Shown in pieces: positions 44,600-56,625 of a stretch of 64,000 nucleotides of DNA. Location: positions 17,313,566 to 17,377,565 of the forward strand of contig CM051458.1 of assembly GCA_028274465.1 (NCBI GenBank), read 5' to 3'. The notes below the pieces were generated by a model that saw only the letters and a list, made by a program, of their open reading frames with translations, ran no database searches and was not told the DNA's origin. The position numbers and the translations under genes were made by a program. This stretch comes from Plantago ovata. Taxonomy: Eukaryota; Streptophyta; Magnoliopsida; Lamiales; Plantaginaceae. The number at the start of each line of letters is the position of its first letter. Position 1 is the first letter of the stretch.

Positions 44600-45767
44600 C
44601 TAGTGCCAACATAAACGTGGCTCTAACAACCACGAAGAGAACGGATAAGTGTCGGCCAACTTACCTTTGCAGCGTGCCCAATGCCATACCAAGAACTTGA
44701 CCTTATCTACCACTTCTGCCGATGCCAACCTTACATCCTTAAATATGCGCTCGTTTCGAGCCAACCAAACACTCCAACACACCCCATGAACCAGCGCAAC
44801 TCGTAGATGACTATCCAAACCAGGAGACGTAAAAGGCTTCCCTTCAAGAACCTCCAAGACTGAATTAACCAAGGTAAAGTCACACCCCACCCACGTCGCC
44901 ACACCCCTCCACACCTCCTGCACAAAGGAACAAACCACAAAAAGATGTATCACCTTCTCCTCTCCATCATCACAAAAATGGCAAACATTAGCCACCGACT
45001 CATGAAGTATACGCCTCCGCAATAAATTATCCATTGTCGGCTCGATCCCACGCCAATTTCCACAGAAAACCCGAGACTTTCAGCGGAACCCAAGACACCC
45101 AAATGAACCTCTTCTAAACCAAACCAACAGGACGACCCACCTCATTACCGTTCACCGTCGCGGCACACTGCGCAAGGTACCCCAACCGGACCGTGTACGG
45201 ACCATCCGCCCCATCCCTCCACCGCCACACATCTGGGAGCTCATCCGACAACTGAACCGTACTGCACAGCGACTTCAACCCCTCCAACAACTCCTCCTCC
45301 CAACGAAACAACCTCCTACGCCAATCCCAATGCGAATCAGGTCCCAACCTATCAGCAATAACGCATTGCTTATCCCTCTCCACACTATACAACCGTGGAA
45401 ACACATCTTTAAGAGCCAACCCACCACCAAGCCAAGCCACCTCCCAGAAAGTAGTCTCCCTCCCAGAACCCACACTCACTCCCAGATTCTCAGAAAACCA
45501 GCTACAAGAAGCAACCCATGACACTAGATTCCGCCACCAAGTAGACCATCTCTTAACACAAGAACGATTCTCCTTAACAGCATATACACACTCCCACAAG
45601 GAACCATACTTGGAATTCAAAACCCTCACCCACAAACCCGACTGATCATGCAACAAGCTCCACGCCCACTTCCCTAGAAGAGCTAAATTAAAACGGTGCA
45701 AGTCCTTCACTCCTAGCCCACCTTCCTCCTTTGACAAACACACCGTTTCCCATTTAATCCAAGCCAC
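44600..45767 (-). pseudogene. LINE ORF2 C-terminal region with zf-RVT
   Basis: Frame 45767-45114 begins MAWIKWETVCLSKEEGGLGVKDL and continues LALLGKWAWSLL, the usual region after reverse transcriptase in plant LINEs. Frame 45034-44600 carries the zf-RVT motif: LRRRIL..CHFCDDGEEKVIHLFVVCSFVQEVW, with the C-X2-C...H-X4-C arrangement, then VCWSVWLARNERIF. A frameshift near 45050-45114 separates them. The domain probably binds nucleic acid. Confidence 0.82.
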
Positions 45768-46681
45768 CTTCCTCTCCTCAACTCGTGAAGCACCCCATAG
45801 GAAATTACATTGGATTGAAAAGTGAGCTCATTAATAATAGACACAGGTGCATAGAAGAAAGATAAGAAATAAATCGGCAAGGCACCAAGCACCGACTTCA
45901 GCAACACTATCCGACCACCAAATGAGAGAAACTTATGTTCCCATTGCCCTAACGTTTTCCTCACCCGCTCCACTACCACCTTCCACATCGCAAGCCGACT
46001 CTCCTTCTCCCGTACCGGCATCAAACCAGAGACACCTTCAAAGCACCGTAAGATAGACTGCAAAACCAGAATATTAGACTACGAATTAGCCTCGCCAAAA
46101 AAGATGGTATCATCAGCAAACTGAAGATGGGAAACAGGAACACCCTCCCGCCCCACCCTAAACGGTGAAAGAGCCCCTTCAGCGACGGCTTTCTTCATCA
46201 TCATACTTAACCCTTCCGCCACAATAAGAAAAAGAAAAGGAGATAACGGATCCCCTTGTCTCAAACCTCTACCCAAAGTGAACTCCTTCGTCGGACTACC
46301 ATTCACCAGAACAGAAGAACTAGCCAACGACACACACTCCATCACCCACCTTACCCAACGAGAACCAAATCCCAACCTACGCATCATATCCTCCAAAAAA
46401 TCCCACCGCACAGAATCGTAAGCCTTTTCGAAATCAATCTTGAAGGCAAATAAACCCGTCTTCGTCTTCTTCGCCTCATCCACAACCTCATTCGCCACTA
46501 GAATACTATCAAGAATGTTCCTAGAACCCACAAACGCAGACTGATTCGGTGAAATCAAATCATCCAACGTAGAACCGAGCCGATTGGCTAACAACTTTGC
46601 CAAAATCATATACCCGCTCCCAATCAGCAAAATAGGGCGAAACTCCTCAATCACCACTGGATTAACCTTCTTCGAGATCAA
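45713..46681 (-). pseudogene. LINE ORF2 reverse transcriptase
   Basis: Frame 46681-46079 carries the palm: FRPILLIGSGYMILAKLLANRL, then NQSAFVGSRNILDSIL, FKIDFEKAYDSVRWDFL (first catalytic D), GLRQGDPLSPFLFLIVAEGLS, and LQFADDTIFFG (FADD box). A stop at 46078 interrupts it. Frame 46063-45713 continues with the thumb region (FEGVSGLMPVREKESRL; FLSFGGRIVLLKSVLGALPIYFLSFF). The catalytic residues remain, but the frame is broken. Confidence 0.9.
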
Positions 46682-48348
46682 GTGATAAAAGTGTTATTCA
46701 ACCCCTTCACCAACTTGGAATGGCTATGAAACTCCGACACAAACCGCTCCACATCACCCTTCACCTCATCCCAAAAAAATCGGAAGAAATGAAAGCTAAA
46801 ACCATCAGGCCCCGGACTCTTATCCACACCACAATCCCAAACAGCTCTCTTAATCTCGTCCACCTCAAAGATCCTCTCCAACGCCAACCTATCCGAATCA
46901 GCCAGCCGTGAACACGGTAAAACTCCCCTTGCCGACGACCCACCCTTCGCGCTAAAGTGATTAGCAAAGTAACCCCGCACCCCCTCCTTCACCTTCTCCA
47001 CCTCATCTACCCAGACCCCATTAATCCGTAAACCCTCTGTCGCTCGTAAGCGCCCTCTCTTCTTCAAACATTCATGAAAATACTGAGAGTTCGCATCACC
47101 TTCCTTACCCCACCGCACACGTGCCTGATGAAAACGAATACTACACTGAAGTTCTAATGCCTCTCGCAATTCATCATGAAGCAACTGATAATAAGTGGGA
47201 TCCTCCCCAGACCCGAATAAAGTTGGACGTACCGACCCCAACAACAAAGCTTCCCCATCCTCCTCTGACAACTCCGGGACCGCAACGCCCTCAAGATCAG
47301 CATCTAACCTTGCTAGTTCCTTGGAAAGAGAAAGTATCCTACCCTCCAGGCCTTCCTTATGCGCCCCTAGCCATTGTTTAATCACAAACTTCACATGCTT
47401 CAACTTTTCATGTAAAACAAATCCTCCCCAGCCCTCGATTGAAGTCGTAGACCACACCCTACGGACCAAAGAGACAAACTCCGCATTCTTTTGCCACCCA
47501 CTGACATACAGAAACGGACGTGGTCCCCAATCCAACCGACCAGACCTCAACAGAATAGCAGCATGATCTGAAATACGTCTACGCAAACCAAACTGAGCCA
47601 AACTTGACCACTGCTCTACCCAACCCTTGGACAACAAAAACCGGTCCAACCTACTACAGCGACTACCATTCTTCCGATACCAAGTGAAGCGACGTCGATT
47701 TAATGGTAAATCCACCAACTGAAGCTCCTCTATAAAAACAGAAAAGTTACTCATATCCACCGTCAAATCAGAAGAAGAACTAGAACCCCTTCGCTCCCGT
47801 GGACCTCTAACCGCATTAAAATCCCCACACAAACACCACCGAGCCACACCATTCCCTTCCACCCGTTCCTTCAACTTACTCCATAAGCTAGCTCTAGCTG
47901 AGACAGAACTAGGACCGTACACATTCGCGATACAAACCTGAACGCCATCCCAAACTCCAGAGACCTCCAAGAAACCATCATCGCCCCAAAACCCAACACG
48001 AGTAAAAACCGTCGGATCCCAAATACACAACAACCCCCCAGAAGCTCCATTCGCCCCACTAAAAACCCAATCGAACTCCGAACTCCCCCATAACCGCTAC
48101 ACCAACCTTTTATCAACAAAACTCAATTTTGTTTCTTGTAAGCAAAGAAACTCCACCTTCTCACTACGAACCAAATCCGCCACCTCCCTACGCTTAACAC
48201 AACCCCCTAAACCTCGAATATTTAAACTAAGCATCCGCATTAAAAACCGTACTAACAATACCCAAACCTTCCTTGTTGCCGCCAACACCCAGTCTGTCCC
48301 GCTCTTCCCAACCAGCAAACTCCTTAAGGGTCGCAATCTTAACATCAC
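46678..48348 (-). pseudogene. LINE ORF2 endonuclease and start of reverse transcriptase
   Basis: At 48240 the minus strand starts MLSLNIRGLGGCVKRRE..EFLCLQETKL, the apurinic-like endonuclease N-terminus with N and E of the active site. A stop lies near 48100. The main frame (48033-46678, 451 codons) continues with ANVYGP, CLCGDFNAVRGPRER (D, N), RLDRFLLS and ISDHAAILL (SDH). After the linker with GDANSQYFHECLKKR it reaches VWDCGVDKSPGPDGFSFHFFRFFW, the reverse transcriptase entry. The next frame begins at 46681, so a small frameshift lies there. Confidence 0.9.
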
Positions 48349-48580
48349 GGTCCAACAAACCCAGACTATCCGCTACTGACCAAACCAACTCAGCCTCCTC
48401 CTCGCAACTCCTCACGCCATCAACACCCGTAGCACTCCTAGACCCCCCAAGATCCTCCCTATCGCCTTCCGATCGGCCCTCCACATTCTGCGTCTCGTCA
48501 TGAGCACCAACAACTTCCACATCCCCAACTCGCTACACCTCCCCTGAACAGTCACCACACCCCAATGCACCTCCAACATT

Positions 48581-50168
48581 CTATTGCTCCTCAACTGACG
48601 GCACAACCCCCGCCAACTCTAGCGCTCCTTCCGGCCGAGGAACTAAACAAGCATGCCCGTCGTCGCCCACATCTCCTGCCCGTACACTCACACCGTCCAC
48701 TGCCACTACTTCATCACCCTGCACAATCCATGCATTAGCCACCCTACGCGACTTCCGCGAAACAGAATTCGATACCTGTTGATGAGCCAACTCCTCCGCA
48801 CCCAACTCTTCAATTAACGGCATAAGGTTAAAAATATCCAAACTTCCCGAAGCCGTACTCACACACACATCTGCCACGAGCTCCATACCCTGTTGTGGCT
48901 CACAGTGACCAGTACTGGCACCATTCACCTGGTGCGTTGCCACCCCCTCGTCGACGTCAACATCCGCTAGCTCCTGCTGCTCACGCAAAACGCCAGCAGT
49001 GTCATCCGCAATGTCAAACTCAGACCCGCTCTCACCCTCGTCTACCGCATGTGTGCTCCCTCCAGACTCAGAACCCCACTCCTGAATATCCATAAAAGCA
49101 ATAGAACCTTCTTCCACTACATGAACCGGAAAAACACGGGAACCAACAGACAACGCCACTCTCTTGTAGATGCGATCAAACACATCCATCTCCACGCAAA
49201 CTCTACCAAAACATAAATCCAACCTCAACGTTGTCTCCTCAGCAATCAGAACAACTCTTCCAACCTTATTCCCGATCCTCCTAAAAGCCTCGTCACCCCA
49301 AACAGAAAGCGGAACGCCATACACATGAACCCAAACCAAACGCTTCATATTTGTGCATCCAGGCTCCCAATCCTTGACATCCAAAATACCCTTAGACAAC
49401 AAAGACGACAGAACTAAACACACAGGCTCTCGCACCTCACTCGTAGGCACATCCACCACCACCCAATCTGCCGAGATACGAGATAACTTAACATCAATAA
49501 ACCCCTTATCATTCAACCACTCATGCAGCGACCAAAGCCTAACATGATGCTCCACACGACACACAAAACCCCTGCGCGCTGCTCTCCAACTCCACATCGG
49601 CCTCCACCTCCACAACTGTCGAAACCAACACCGGTGACGACGAAAGACCCACCGGCCTCACCACGTTGTCTGCACCAGTTCCCTCCAAGGCACCAACCTG
49701 TAAAACAGAAGAAAAAGACGCACCTTTCCGACGCCAAGCCTGACGTTGTGCCCCTGGCCGAGTATACACCTTGCGCCTCTCCTCAACCTGTCGATCCTCC
49801 CTACGCTCTTCAGAAACAGGACGAGTATTTGGCCCTGAAAATCTTGATATGGTGGCCAAAACCTTAAACGTACGAACCCAACAAGCGCTCACCGCCGCAA
49901 GCACTGCCTGTTAGACGCTTAGCCCCTTAAACCTAACAAAGGCGAAACGCTGCCTATGCTTATTCAATTTTGTAGGCACGTAAACCTCTTTCAACACCCC
50001 ACAAGAACCCAACGCCCTAGCAATCTCATTGGCCGTCACATCCACCGGCAAATTCCAAATATACAAGGTAAACCAATCAGCCATTCTTTCACCTTTCTGA
50101 GCCAAAGTGAAAAAATCCCTAAACCTAGCCCTAACCGTACCCTGCCTCCGAGAACGACGATTCACCAC
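48581..50168 (-). pseudogene. LINE ORF1 with RRM-like and DUF4283-like parts
   Basis: Frame 50168-49911 (MVNRRSRRQGTVRARFRDFF) contains an RRM fold: FTLYIWNLPVDVTANEIARAL with RNP2-like YIWNLP, and RQRFAFVRFKG with RNP1. A frame break follows (49904-49539), then 49615-48581 (344 codons): MKRLVWVHVYGVPLSVWGDEAFRRIGNKVG and LDLCFGRVCVEMD, typical of plant LINE ORF1 (DUF4283-like), and an acidic C-terminal part. ORF1 binds element RNA. At least two frameshifts are present. Confidence 0.78.
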
Positions 50169-50339
50169 CGTCTGCCATGGTCCATCTCGCTCTCCTGTGG
50201 CTAATCCTGATCAAGCTGCTGATTCTGATCAACCGGCTGCTGATTTTGATCCGCCGTTGCGTCAGGGAAATTTGAAAAGTTTCTCTCTCCTCTCTCCGCT
50301 CTCTCTCTCTCGCTCATTTTTTTAGGTTTATAAAAAAAA

Positions 50340-51515
50340 AATTGTTGTTGAAAAACAATTTAGTTTCTAAGCATAATACGAACTAGGTTTCAGAGTTAAA
50401 ATTTATATTTTAAATAATTTATGTTCAGTTCACATCAATTCAGTTTGATCCAATTTTGTTCAGAGTTTTCGGGCTAATATAAAAATGACAAAGCTAATTA
50501 CAATTTACAAAGTTTCTGAGTTTACTTATTTCAATTCAAATTTCATTTGTACGACAATCTTGACGTGGTATTAATAATGTTCTTCGGTCGTGAGACCATT
50601 TTTGCAACGACTCCAATGACTTGAGTATTAGTTTTCTTTTCCTTTCCAAAACTCAACTCAAAACCTTAATTTTTGAAAAGAAATTCAACTTTCATCAAAA
50701 TTAAAATTTCCATCACAAAATACACTCCCAAGTCCCCAAACAACTCGCATGACGCTGTACTCGATATTTGACGGATGGACTTTGAAACTACTTTTGCCTA
50801 CGTCACATAAGCACCAACTAAACCAATTATTTTATGGAGTAGAAGAAGTCCAGTATGGTACGTTGTCTTTCTTGTGGAACTCCACGTGAAAAAACGCAAA
50901 TTAGAAGTCTTAGGGAATAGGGACCATTTTATTTTAGAGACACAGAAAACTCAGGACTTGGATGAAAATTGAAAAGTTTATTAAAGCCTAGGACTCGCAG
51001 AATAATTTACTTTGCGAAATCAGATGAAAAGAAACAGAGTAGTTGAATTGTACCTCTAGCTACAAAAGTTATACGTCTCAAATATTAGGGGTTTGGGCTA
51101 CAAGTTGCTCTGTTTTTCACTTTTGGCTACTTCACCTGCTTCAATCTTCTACAATCCCAAACAAACCTTGAATTAGTAAGTTCTCATCGTAATTCGACTC
51201 AATCAGTTCCTGGTAAGGTTACCGGACCACAAATCTTAAAACTCAGCCCAACTCAACATTTAATCAAAGAATCTTATTGTGTAATTTTGTCCAGTTGTAT
51301 ACATTTTTCATTTTAATTTGTGTCACTAAATTAGATATGATATTTTTTATTTTTTTAACTTTTACTTAATGACCTAGGGTCAGCAGTGAGATACGTGACC
51401 GAATTACCTTCATTGTCTTTTTTACTAAAACAATTTAAACTCGACATTAGATAGGAAAGATATAAGATATCAATTTAACTTCATGTAAACTACAAATTAA
51501 CTCACTTTATGTTGA
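50340..51515. other. AT-rich intergenic sequence
   Basis: No supported ORF. A few CAGTTCA words at 50419-50465 resemble those at 42600-42995 on the far side of the LINE. Otherwise I see nothing. Confidence 0.6.
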
Positions 51516-51519
51516 ACTA

Positions 51520-52802
51520 ATGGAATTCAGGAAGATCAGCGTTGATGTAAAGCTTGGTTGCATGATAAGCGGTTTGAACACGTGTCTCATCTATTTTGAC
51601 ATAAAATTTGAACTCATAAATCAAAAATTTATAAATCCGTAAATGTTCAAGCACATGGGTTAGAAAGACTTTTTACTTACTAAGATATGAATTCTTAAGA
51701 GCAAATTGAAGAATAATAACAATTCCCGACTCAACATTTCCGCTAGCAGGGGTCAACTCAATGATCTTATCGGCATAAGACTCCCATAGCACAGCCTTAA
51801 TAGTGACAATTGCTATAAAAAATTAAAATATATTTATAAGCTAGAAAACAACATATTAGCTATTAAAGTATACTGTATTTATACTAAAATAGGTAACTAT
51901 TGTCTCGAAGCTCAACATCAATTTTGCGAGCACACATCTTCTCGACAAAGGTAACATCACTTCTACTCCTGACTTGTCCAATAACATTTGTATGATATAA
52001 GAAGGGAGGAGACACGGGGTACAACGGTTTTAGGCAGAGCTCATAAACAAAGTATAACATTGATTGTTAAAAGGCTGTGATAGATTGCAAGAATGTACAA
52101 ATTAGAAGTTCATGAGCTAAACGACCAAAAAATACGGTACATATACATTTGAAAATATTGGAGCACCACAGCATACACATAAAATTTAAAAAGAATGTTG
52201 AACATGCAAATCAATAAGTATAAATTTTCGAAATGACATATACATACATAATTTTTACTACTGAACAAATTAAGATATGGCTAAGTAGAACATCTCACCA
52301 ACATAAAACTGTGGATCAGAATCGTTGATGTCACGATAAGCAACCAAATTGATACCGTTAGTCAGAATGCTGAGATCCGGCCTACACTGGGTAACTTCAG
52401 CACCATAACACATCACGAGCCTTGCCCCGTGATTGACCCTCCCCTTCTGATACTTTGGTGGAGTATTTTCCTCCACATCAAACTTGCTGATTCTATATGT
52501 TTCTCCCTCCTTAAGCCTTTTGGTAAAAAACTTCAACATTCTCTTCGAAGACGTGCCTTGAATCAAGGTGCCCTATATGATTAAAACAAACCACAAATTA
52601 ATGCTTGTTACTACAAACGACAAAACATACTAAAGGACCGCATAATAATAATCACCTCATTATCAACTAAAATAGCCTCAACCCCGAGTGGGTTCTTGTT
52701 TGTATCCAACGAATTCCAAAGCTTGATAACCTTAACGGTGACGGTGAAAAGCTCGACACCCTGCATGTCCTTACAAATATCCTTAAGAGCAATTGGATTC
52801 AT
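51520..52802 (-). pseudogene. RPA70-like OB-fold gene, multi-exon, probably decayed
   Basis: Minus strand: exon 1 52802-52656 (MNPIALKDICKDMQGVELFT, then VTVKVIKLWNSLDTNKNPLGVEAILVDNE), exon 2 52572-52299 (GTLIQGTSSKRMLKFFTKRL..GETYRISKFDV), and further exon-like pieces at about 51990-51896 (RSRSDVTFVEKMCARKIDVELRD), 51812-51718 (AIVTIKAVLWESYADKIIEL) and 51600-51525 (ATKLYINADLPEF). These follow the order of the OB domains of plant replication protein A large subunit (DUF223-type) proteins, which bind single-stranded DNA. The later parts look short and one ends in a stop, and no zinc-finger domain was found, so this may be a truncated RPA-like gene or one carried by a Helitron. The splice sites of exons 1-2 are good; the rest is by eye. 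Confidence 0.55.
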
Positions 52803-53361
52803 CTTTTTCTCTTTTTTTTTTTTTTGTTCGACTGATTACAGTTTCATATGATTAAGATTTTGCATTAGAGTCTGAGATGCAAGCGCATATATATAGTGAG
52901 ATTTTTGGCATATACATCGTTTTGGCATATATTTAAACGTTTCTTTGGGAATATATATCGTTTCTTTTTTGCACATATATTGGTTTTGGCATATATATCG
53001 TTTCCGTATATAAGTTGGCACGAATATGAAGTCTAAAAAATGCAAAAGAATAATTGAATTGATCATGCAGAATTTCAAGCAATCCAAAGAATTTTTAGGA
53101 AAATACTAACCAATGATTCAGTCACCACAAAATCCTTTAAAATTCGAGTGTTTTAAATACAGAAAGAAAGTCGAATCAATACCATAATTTGTGTCAAGCT
53201 TGCAGTTAAACACATTGCTTTATTTAAACAATTTATTAAAGATGGAAGGTCTACGCCCTATGCGTACTTCCACAAATTTGAAAAATTCGACTTCGAGTAT
53301 TGAACGTAAATTCATATTAAATCAAGTACCAGTATCAAATGTTATCAACAATAAACGATTA

Positions 53362-53440
53362 AAAAGCTGTGGCCGAGTGGAATGTAGTGAGTTTCATCAT
53401 CCTCACCACCCGGTTCCAATTTCCTCCGGCCACAGCTTTT
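53362..53440 (+). other. tRNA-like palindrome, copy 1
   Basis: AAAAGCTGTGGCCG (53362-53375) and CGGCCACAGCTTTT (53427-53440) are perfect 14-base inverted arms. Inside are a perfect tRNA A-box-like TGGCCGAGTGG (53370-53380) and a diverged B-box-like GGTTCCAATTT (53412-53422). TTTT at the end would serve as a Pol III stop. It does not fold into a standard cloverleaf by eye, so I call it tRNA-like, not a tRNA gene. Confidence 0.5.
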
Positions 53441-54237
53441 AGTTATGGATTTTTTTTTCATACGGTGGATTCTAAATCGTGATTTTGTTAAATAGAAACA
53501 AATAGACAACTTATTTAAATATATAGCAATTGTCAAGAAATATAATTAATTTTTAATGAAAAAAGCATTGAACGTAACAGTGAGTCTATAATCTACCTGT
53601 CTAAGATCACATTTGTTACAAAACCATGCACACTTCACTCACATAAACTAACGTTTTCTAGAACTAATGTATAAAATTTGGTACATTCCAAAGTAACGAT
53701 GAAACGTGCTGCTGACACTAAACATGCTAGCAAATTGTAAAAATCATACAACATAAATAACCATGTGAAGTAGAATAGTTCTAAAAGTTTAGTCATGCAC
53801 AAAAAGGTGTAAACATGAATAATGAATAATTATAAATAAAATAAAATTTATATATCATACATCCACGTCTTCATCCAACGTGATATTTCATACGTCTACG
53901 TCTTTATTGAGAAATACTTAATGAATCAAATAATTGTAAATAAACTTGAATAATTCAAAAAAATCAAACATGAATAGTGAAAATTCTAATTAAATGAGAT
54001 ATATCATACGTCTACGTCTTCATCCAACAATAGAAGACTAATAACGGCCATGAAATAACTCGCCTTAGTATATATGTTAGTCTCAAAACCAGCAAGACAT
54101 GCATTGCACGTTATAGTGAGTCTATCCTCTAGAAGTGGAAGAAAATGATCATATTTGAAAATTCCGACTTCGATTATTAAACTTAAAGGCACATTAAATA
54201 AAGTACCAGTACCAAATATTATCAATAATGAAGGATT

Positions 54238-54316
54238 AAAAAGTTGTGGCCGAGTGGAATGTAGTGAGTTTCATCATTCTCACCACATGGGTTCAATTCC
54301 CTCCGGCCACAGCTTT
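54238..54316 (+). other. tRNA-like palindrome, copy 2
   Basis: The same unit as copy 1, with GTTGTGG opposite CCACAGC (one change giving a G-U pair), the same A box (54247-54257) and a better B box, GGTTCAATTCC (54290-54300). The central GTGAG..CTCAC stem is kept. It may be a tRNA-derived transcription unit or a SINE head. Confidence 0.5.
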
Positions 54317-54659
54317 AAGCTATGGATTTTTTTATTTATTATTAATTTTTTTTTTAACATATGGTGGATTCAAAAAAGTTAGTCTATCCTCTATTGTCTA
54401 AGATCATATTTCTCACAAAACCATACACACTTCATTCACATTATTGATAAAATTTGGTAGATTCCAAAGTAATGATCACAAAGTAATGTTGACACTAAAC
54501 ATGCTAGCAAATTGTAAAATAAGGTGTAAACATGAAAAATGAATAAGTATAAATAACTAAAATTGATATATCATACATCTACTTCTTCATCCAACATGAA
54601 TAAATCAACGTGGTAGATAAATACGTCTACATCTTTATTGAGAAATACTTAATAAATCA

Positions 54660-55265
54660 AAAAAATTATACCACGGCTAACTCGGTCATAAAATTTCTTT
54701 TTAACATCTTCCAGTGTTTTGTCCCTGATCGAATCCACCATAATGTACGATAGAACTTCGAAGTGTTGCTTGATAATTTCGAATTTAAACATTGGCCAAC
54801 AATGTTATAGTCATATAATTAATATCAAATTTATGTGATTGGTCACACAGCCGGTAAATTACATTCAAACTAAAAAGATACATTGAATATTGAATAATTA
54901 GACGAACAACCGTAGCTACATATCTAATTGTCATCAAAACACCTATAGCAAAAATCACCATCAACAAAAACTAACTCTGGAATAGAATGAATACGCCATC
55001 ATATAATTTGCAAACTCCTTCCAACACCGTTTCTTTACATTTCTTCAAATACAACAACCATCAAGGCATCGAAGCAATCTTGGCTAAGAGTAAGAATCCA
55101 TCTTCTCTAATATCTTTGTCGTTATTCAACATTTTACAGATACATGTCGCGTAATTGGATATTGGATGATTCACTTCTATTAAAATGTCTAGCAAAGGTT
55201 GTACTCGATGGAAGGTCTTGTACTCGAAAACATCAACCTTAAAACAAAAATAAAATATCATTAGC
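54660..55265 (-). other. Possible exons of an unidentified gene
   Basis: Minus-strand frames at about 54792-54668 (MFKFEIIKQHFEVLSYIMVD, with IRDKTLEDVKKKF, which faintly recalls the tail of SKP1-like proteins) and 55261-55061 (VDVFEYKTFHRVQPLLDILIE, with a helical character like ARM or HEAT repeats). I do not recognise either with confidence. They lie just downstream, on the minus strand, of the repeated exon at 55512-55582. Confidence 0.25.
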
Positions 55266-55266
55266 T

Positions 55267-56090
55267 AATGTATAATAGAATACGGATTGAATAAGAATAA
55301 AAAAATACATACGATTCAATCATATTAGATAAAACTTACAATTAGCATCGCGAAATAGAAATCAGGACTGACTACGAATTGTTAGTGATAATTGCAAGAT
55401 CAAAGCTTTCGTAAAAGCATCCAACATCAAAAACAATTTAATCAAGAAGATTAGACTAATCAATGAGTGAACAATTTAATCAGAATACAAAAACAATGAT
55501 AAAAACTAACCCAATTAGCATCGAGCTTCGTTTGTTCAGTAATGTCGTTCAATTCATCATCCCGGAAAACAGAAGACAAATCTGAAGACATGAGAACAAA
55601 AATAAAATACATTAGCGAATGTATAATAGAATACGGATTGAATAAGAATAAGAAAAATACATACAATTCAATTATATTAGATAAAACTTACAATTAGCAT
55701 CGCGAAATAGAAATCAGGACTGACTACGAATTGATTAGTGATAATTGCAAGATCAAAGATTTCGTAAAAGCATCCAACGTCAAAAATAATTTAATCAAGA
55801 AGATTAGACTAATCAATGAGTGAACAATTTAATTAGAATACAACAACAATGATAAAAACTAACCCAATTAGCATCGAGCTTCCTTTGGTCAGTAATGCCG
55901 TTCAATTCATCATCCCGGAAAAAACAAAGACAAATCTGAAGAGATGAGAACAAAAATTCCATATCATTAGCGAATGTATAATAGAATACAGATTGAATAA
56001 GAATAAAAAATACATACAATTCAATGATATTACATAAATCAGGACTGACTACGAATTGATTAGTGATAATTGCAAGATCAAATTCTTATC
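55267..56090. repeat. Tandem repeat, period 351-355 bp, duplicating an exon
   Basis: AATGTATAATAGAATAC starts at 55267, 55618 and 55973. Two full units and a partial third are present. On the minus strand each full unit contains an exon-like piece between TTCAG and GTTAGT encoding DDELNDITEQTKLDANW (55582-55512) or DDELNGITDQRKLDANW (about 55936-55866). The two versions differ by several residues but keep the frame and the splice sites. Confidence 0.7.
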
Positions 56091-56280
56091 GAAGAGACTG
56101 ATTTCTAAAGACAAATTCAAAAATTGCTTATAATGCCTCACTATGAAGGTGTTTCTAAAAAAGAATCTCCTTGTGTTGCCAATTACATTTTGATCCAAAA
56201 TGAGAGTTTTTTGAGTTGACCATCACTTTATTACAATTTTGCCATTGCCTCTAACTTGCTCATCCAAACATGCCCTAATA

Positions 56281-56390
56281 TATTTCTTTTTTCTTTTCTC
56301 TTTTCTTTTTTCTTTTTTTTCCTTTTCTTTTCCTTTTCTTTTCCTTTTCTTATTTGTCTTCTCCTCTTCTTCTTCTTCAAGTCCTCACCG
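56281..56390. repeat. Polypyrimidine tract
   Basis: A continuous C/T run of TTTTCC- and CTTCTT-type units on the plus strand, with few purines. No gene assigned. Confidence 0.85.
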
Positions 56391-56394
56391 GAAT

Positions 56395-56625
56395 CCGACA
56401 CCAAAATCCGGTGACCGGATTGAAGATCTGGGAGAAGTCCCATAAGCTCCAAGATCGGAGCTTGGCAAGCTTCGATCGGGAGCTTGCTTGCAGCTCTCGA
56501 TCTGGGAGCTGCACAAGCTCCCTGATCGGAGCTTGCCCGATCAGGGAGCTTGGATGATTCCGGACACAGCTCCGGTCACCAGAGATAATCCGGTGACCGG
56601 AGTTGTGAAGAAAAAAGACAATTAC
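56395..56625. repeat. Cluster of AAGCTC/GAGCTT inverted repeats
   Basis: GATCGGAGCTTG, GATCGGGAGCTTGC, CAAGCTCCCTGATCGG and CCGATCAGGGAGCTTGG form several overlapping inverted repeats at 56440-56560, framed by two copies of CCGGTGACCGG (about 56404 and 56588). The GC content is well above that of the surroundings. Its nature is not known; a terminal part of a DNA transposon is possible. Confidence 0.5.

Larger units (their letters stand above)
43807..50330 (-). mobile_element. L1-type LINE, near full length, broken
   Basis: Minus strand: 5' end near 50330, ORF1 (50168-48581), ORF2 (about 48348-44600), 3' untranslated region, and a poly(A) tail seen as 18 T on the plus strand at 43807-43824. 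ORF2 has an endonuclease, reverse transcriptase and a C-terminal zinc-finger region. GC content is higher than in the neighbours. Target duplications could not be identified. The frames are broken in several places. Confidence 0.88.
53270..54660. repeat. Tandem duplication of about 0.9 kb with tRNA-like units
   Basis: Sequences from about 53270 recur from about 54150, in the same order: AATTCGACTTCGA..TTAAA, AGTACCAGTA, the tRNA-like palindrome, GTCTAAGATCA, CACACTTCA, ACACTAAACATGCTAGCAAATTG and CATCTTTATTGAGAAATACTT. The second copy has internal losses and is shorter. No protein-coding role is visible. Confidence 0.75.

Noticed and set aside
48895-49095. Plus-strand proline/histidine-rich ORFs across 47-50 kb
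   Set aside because: They are antisense shadows of the GC-rich LINE ORF1 and ORF2 on the minus strand.
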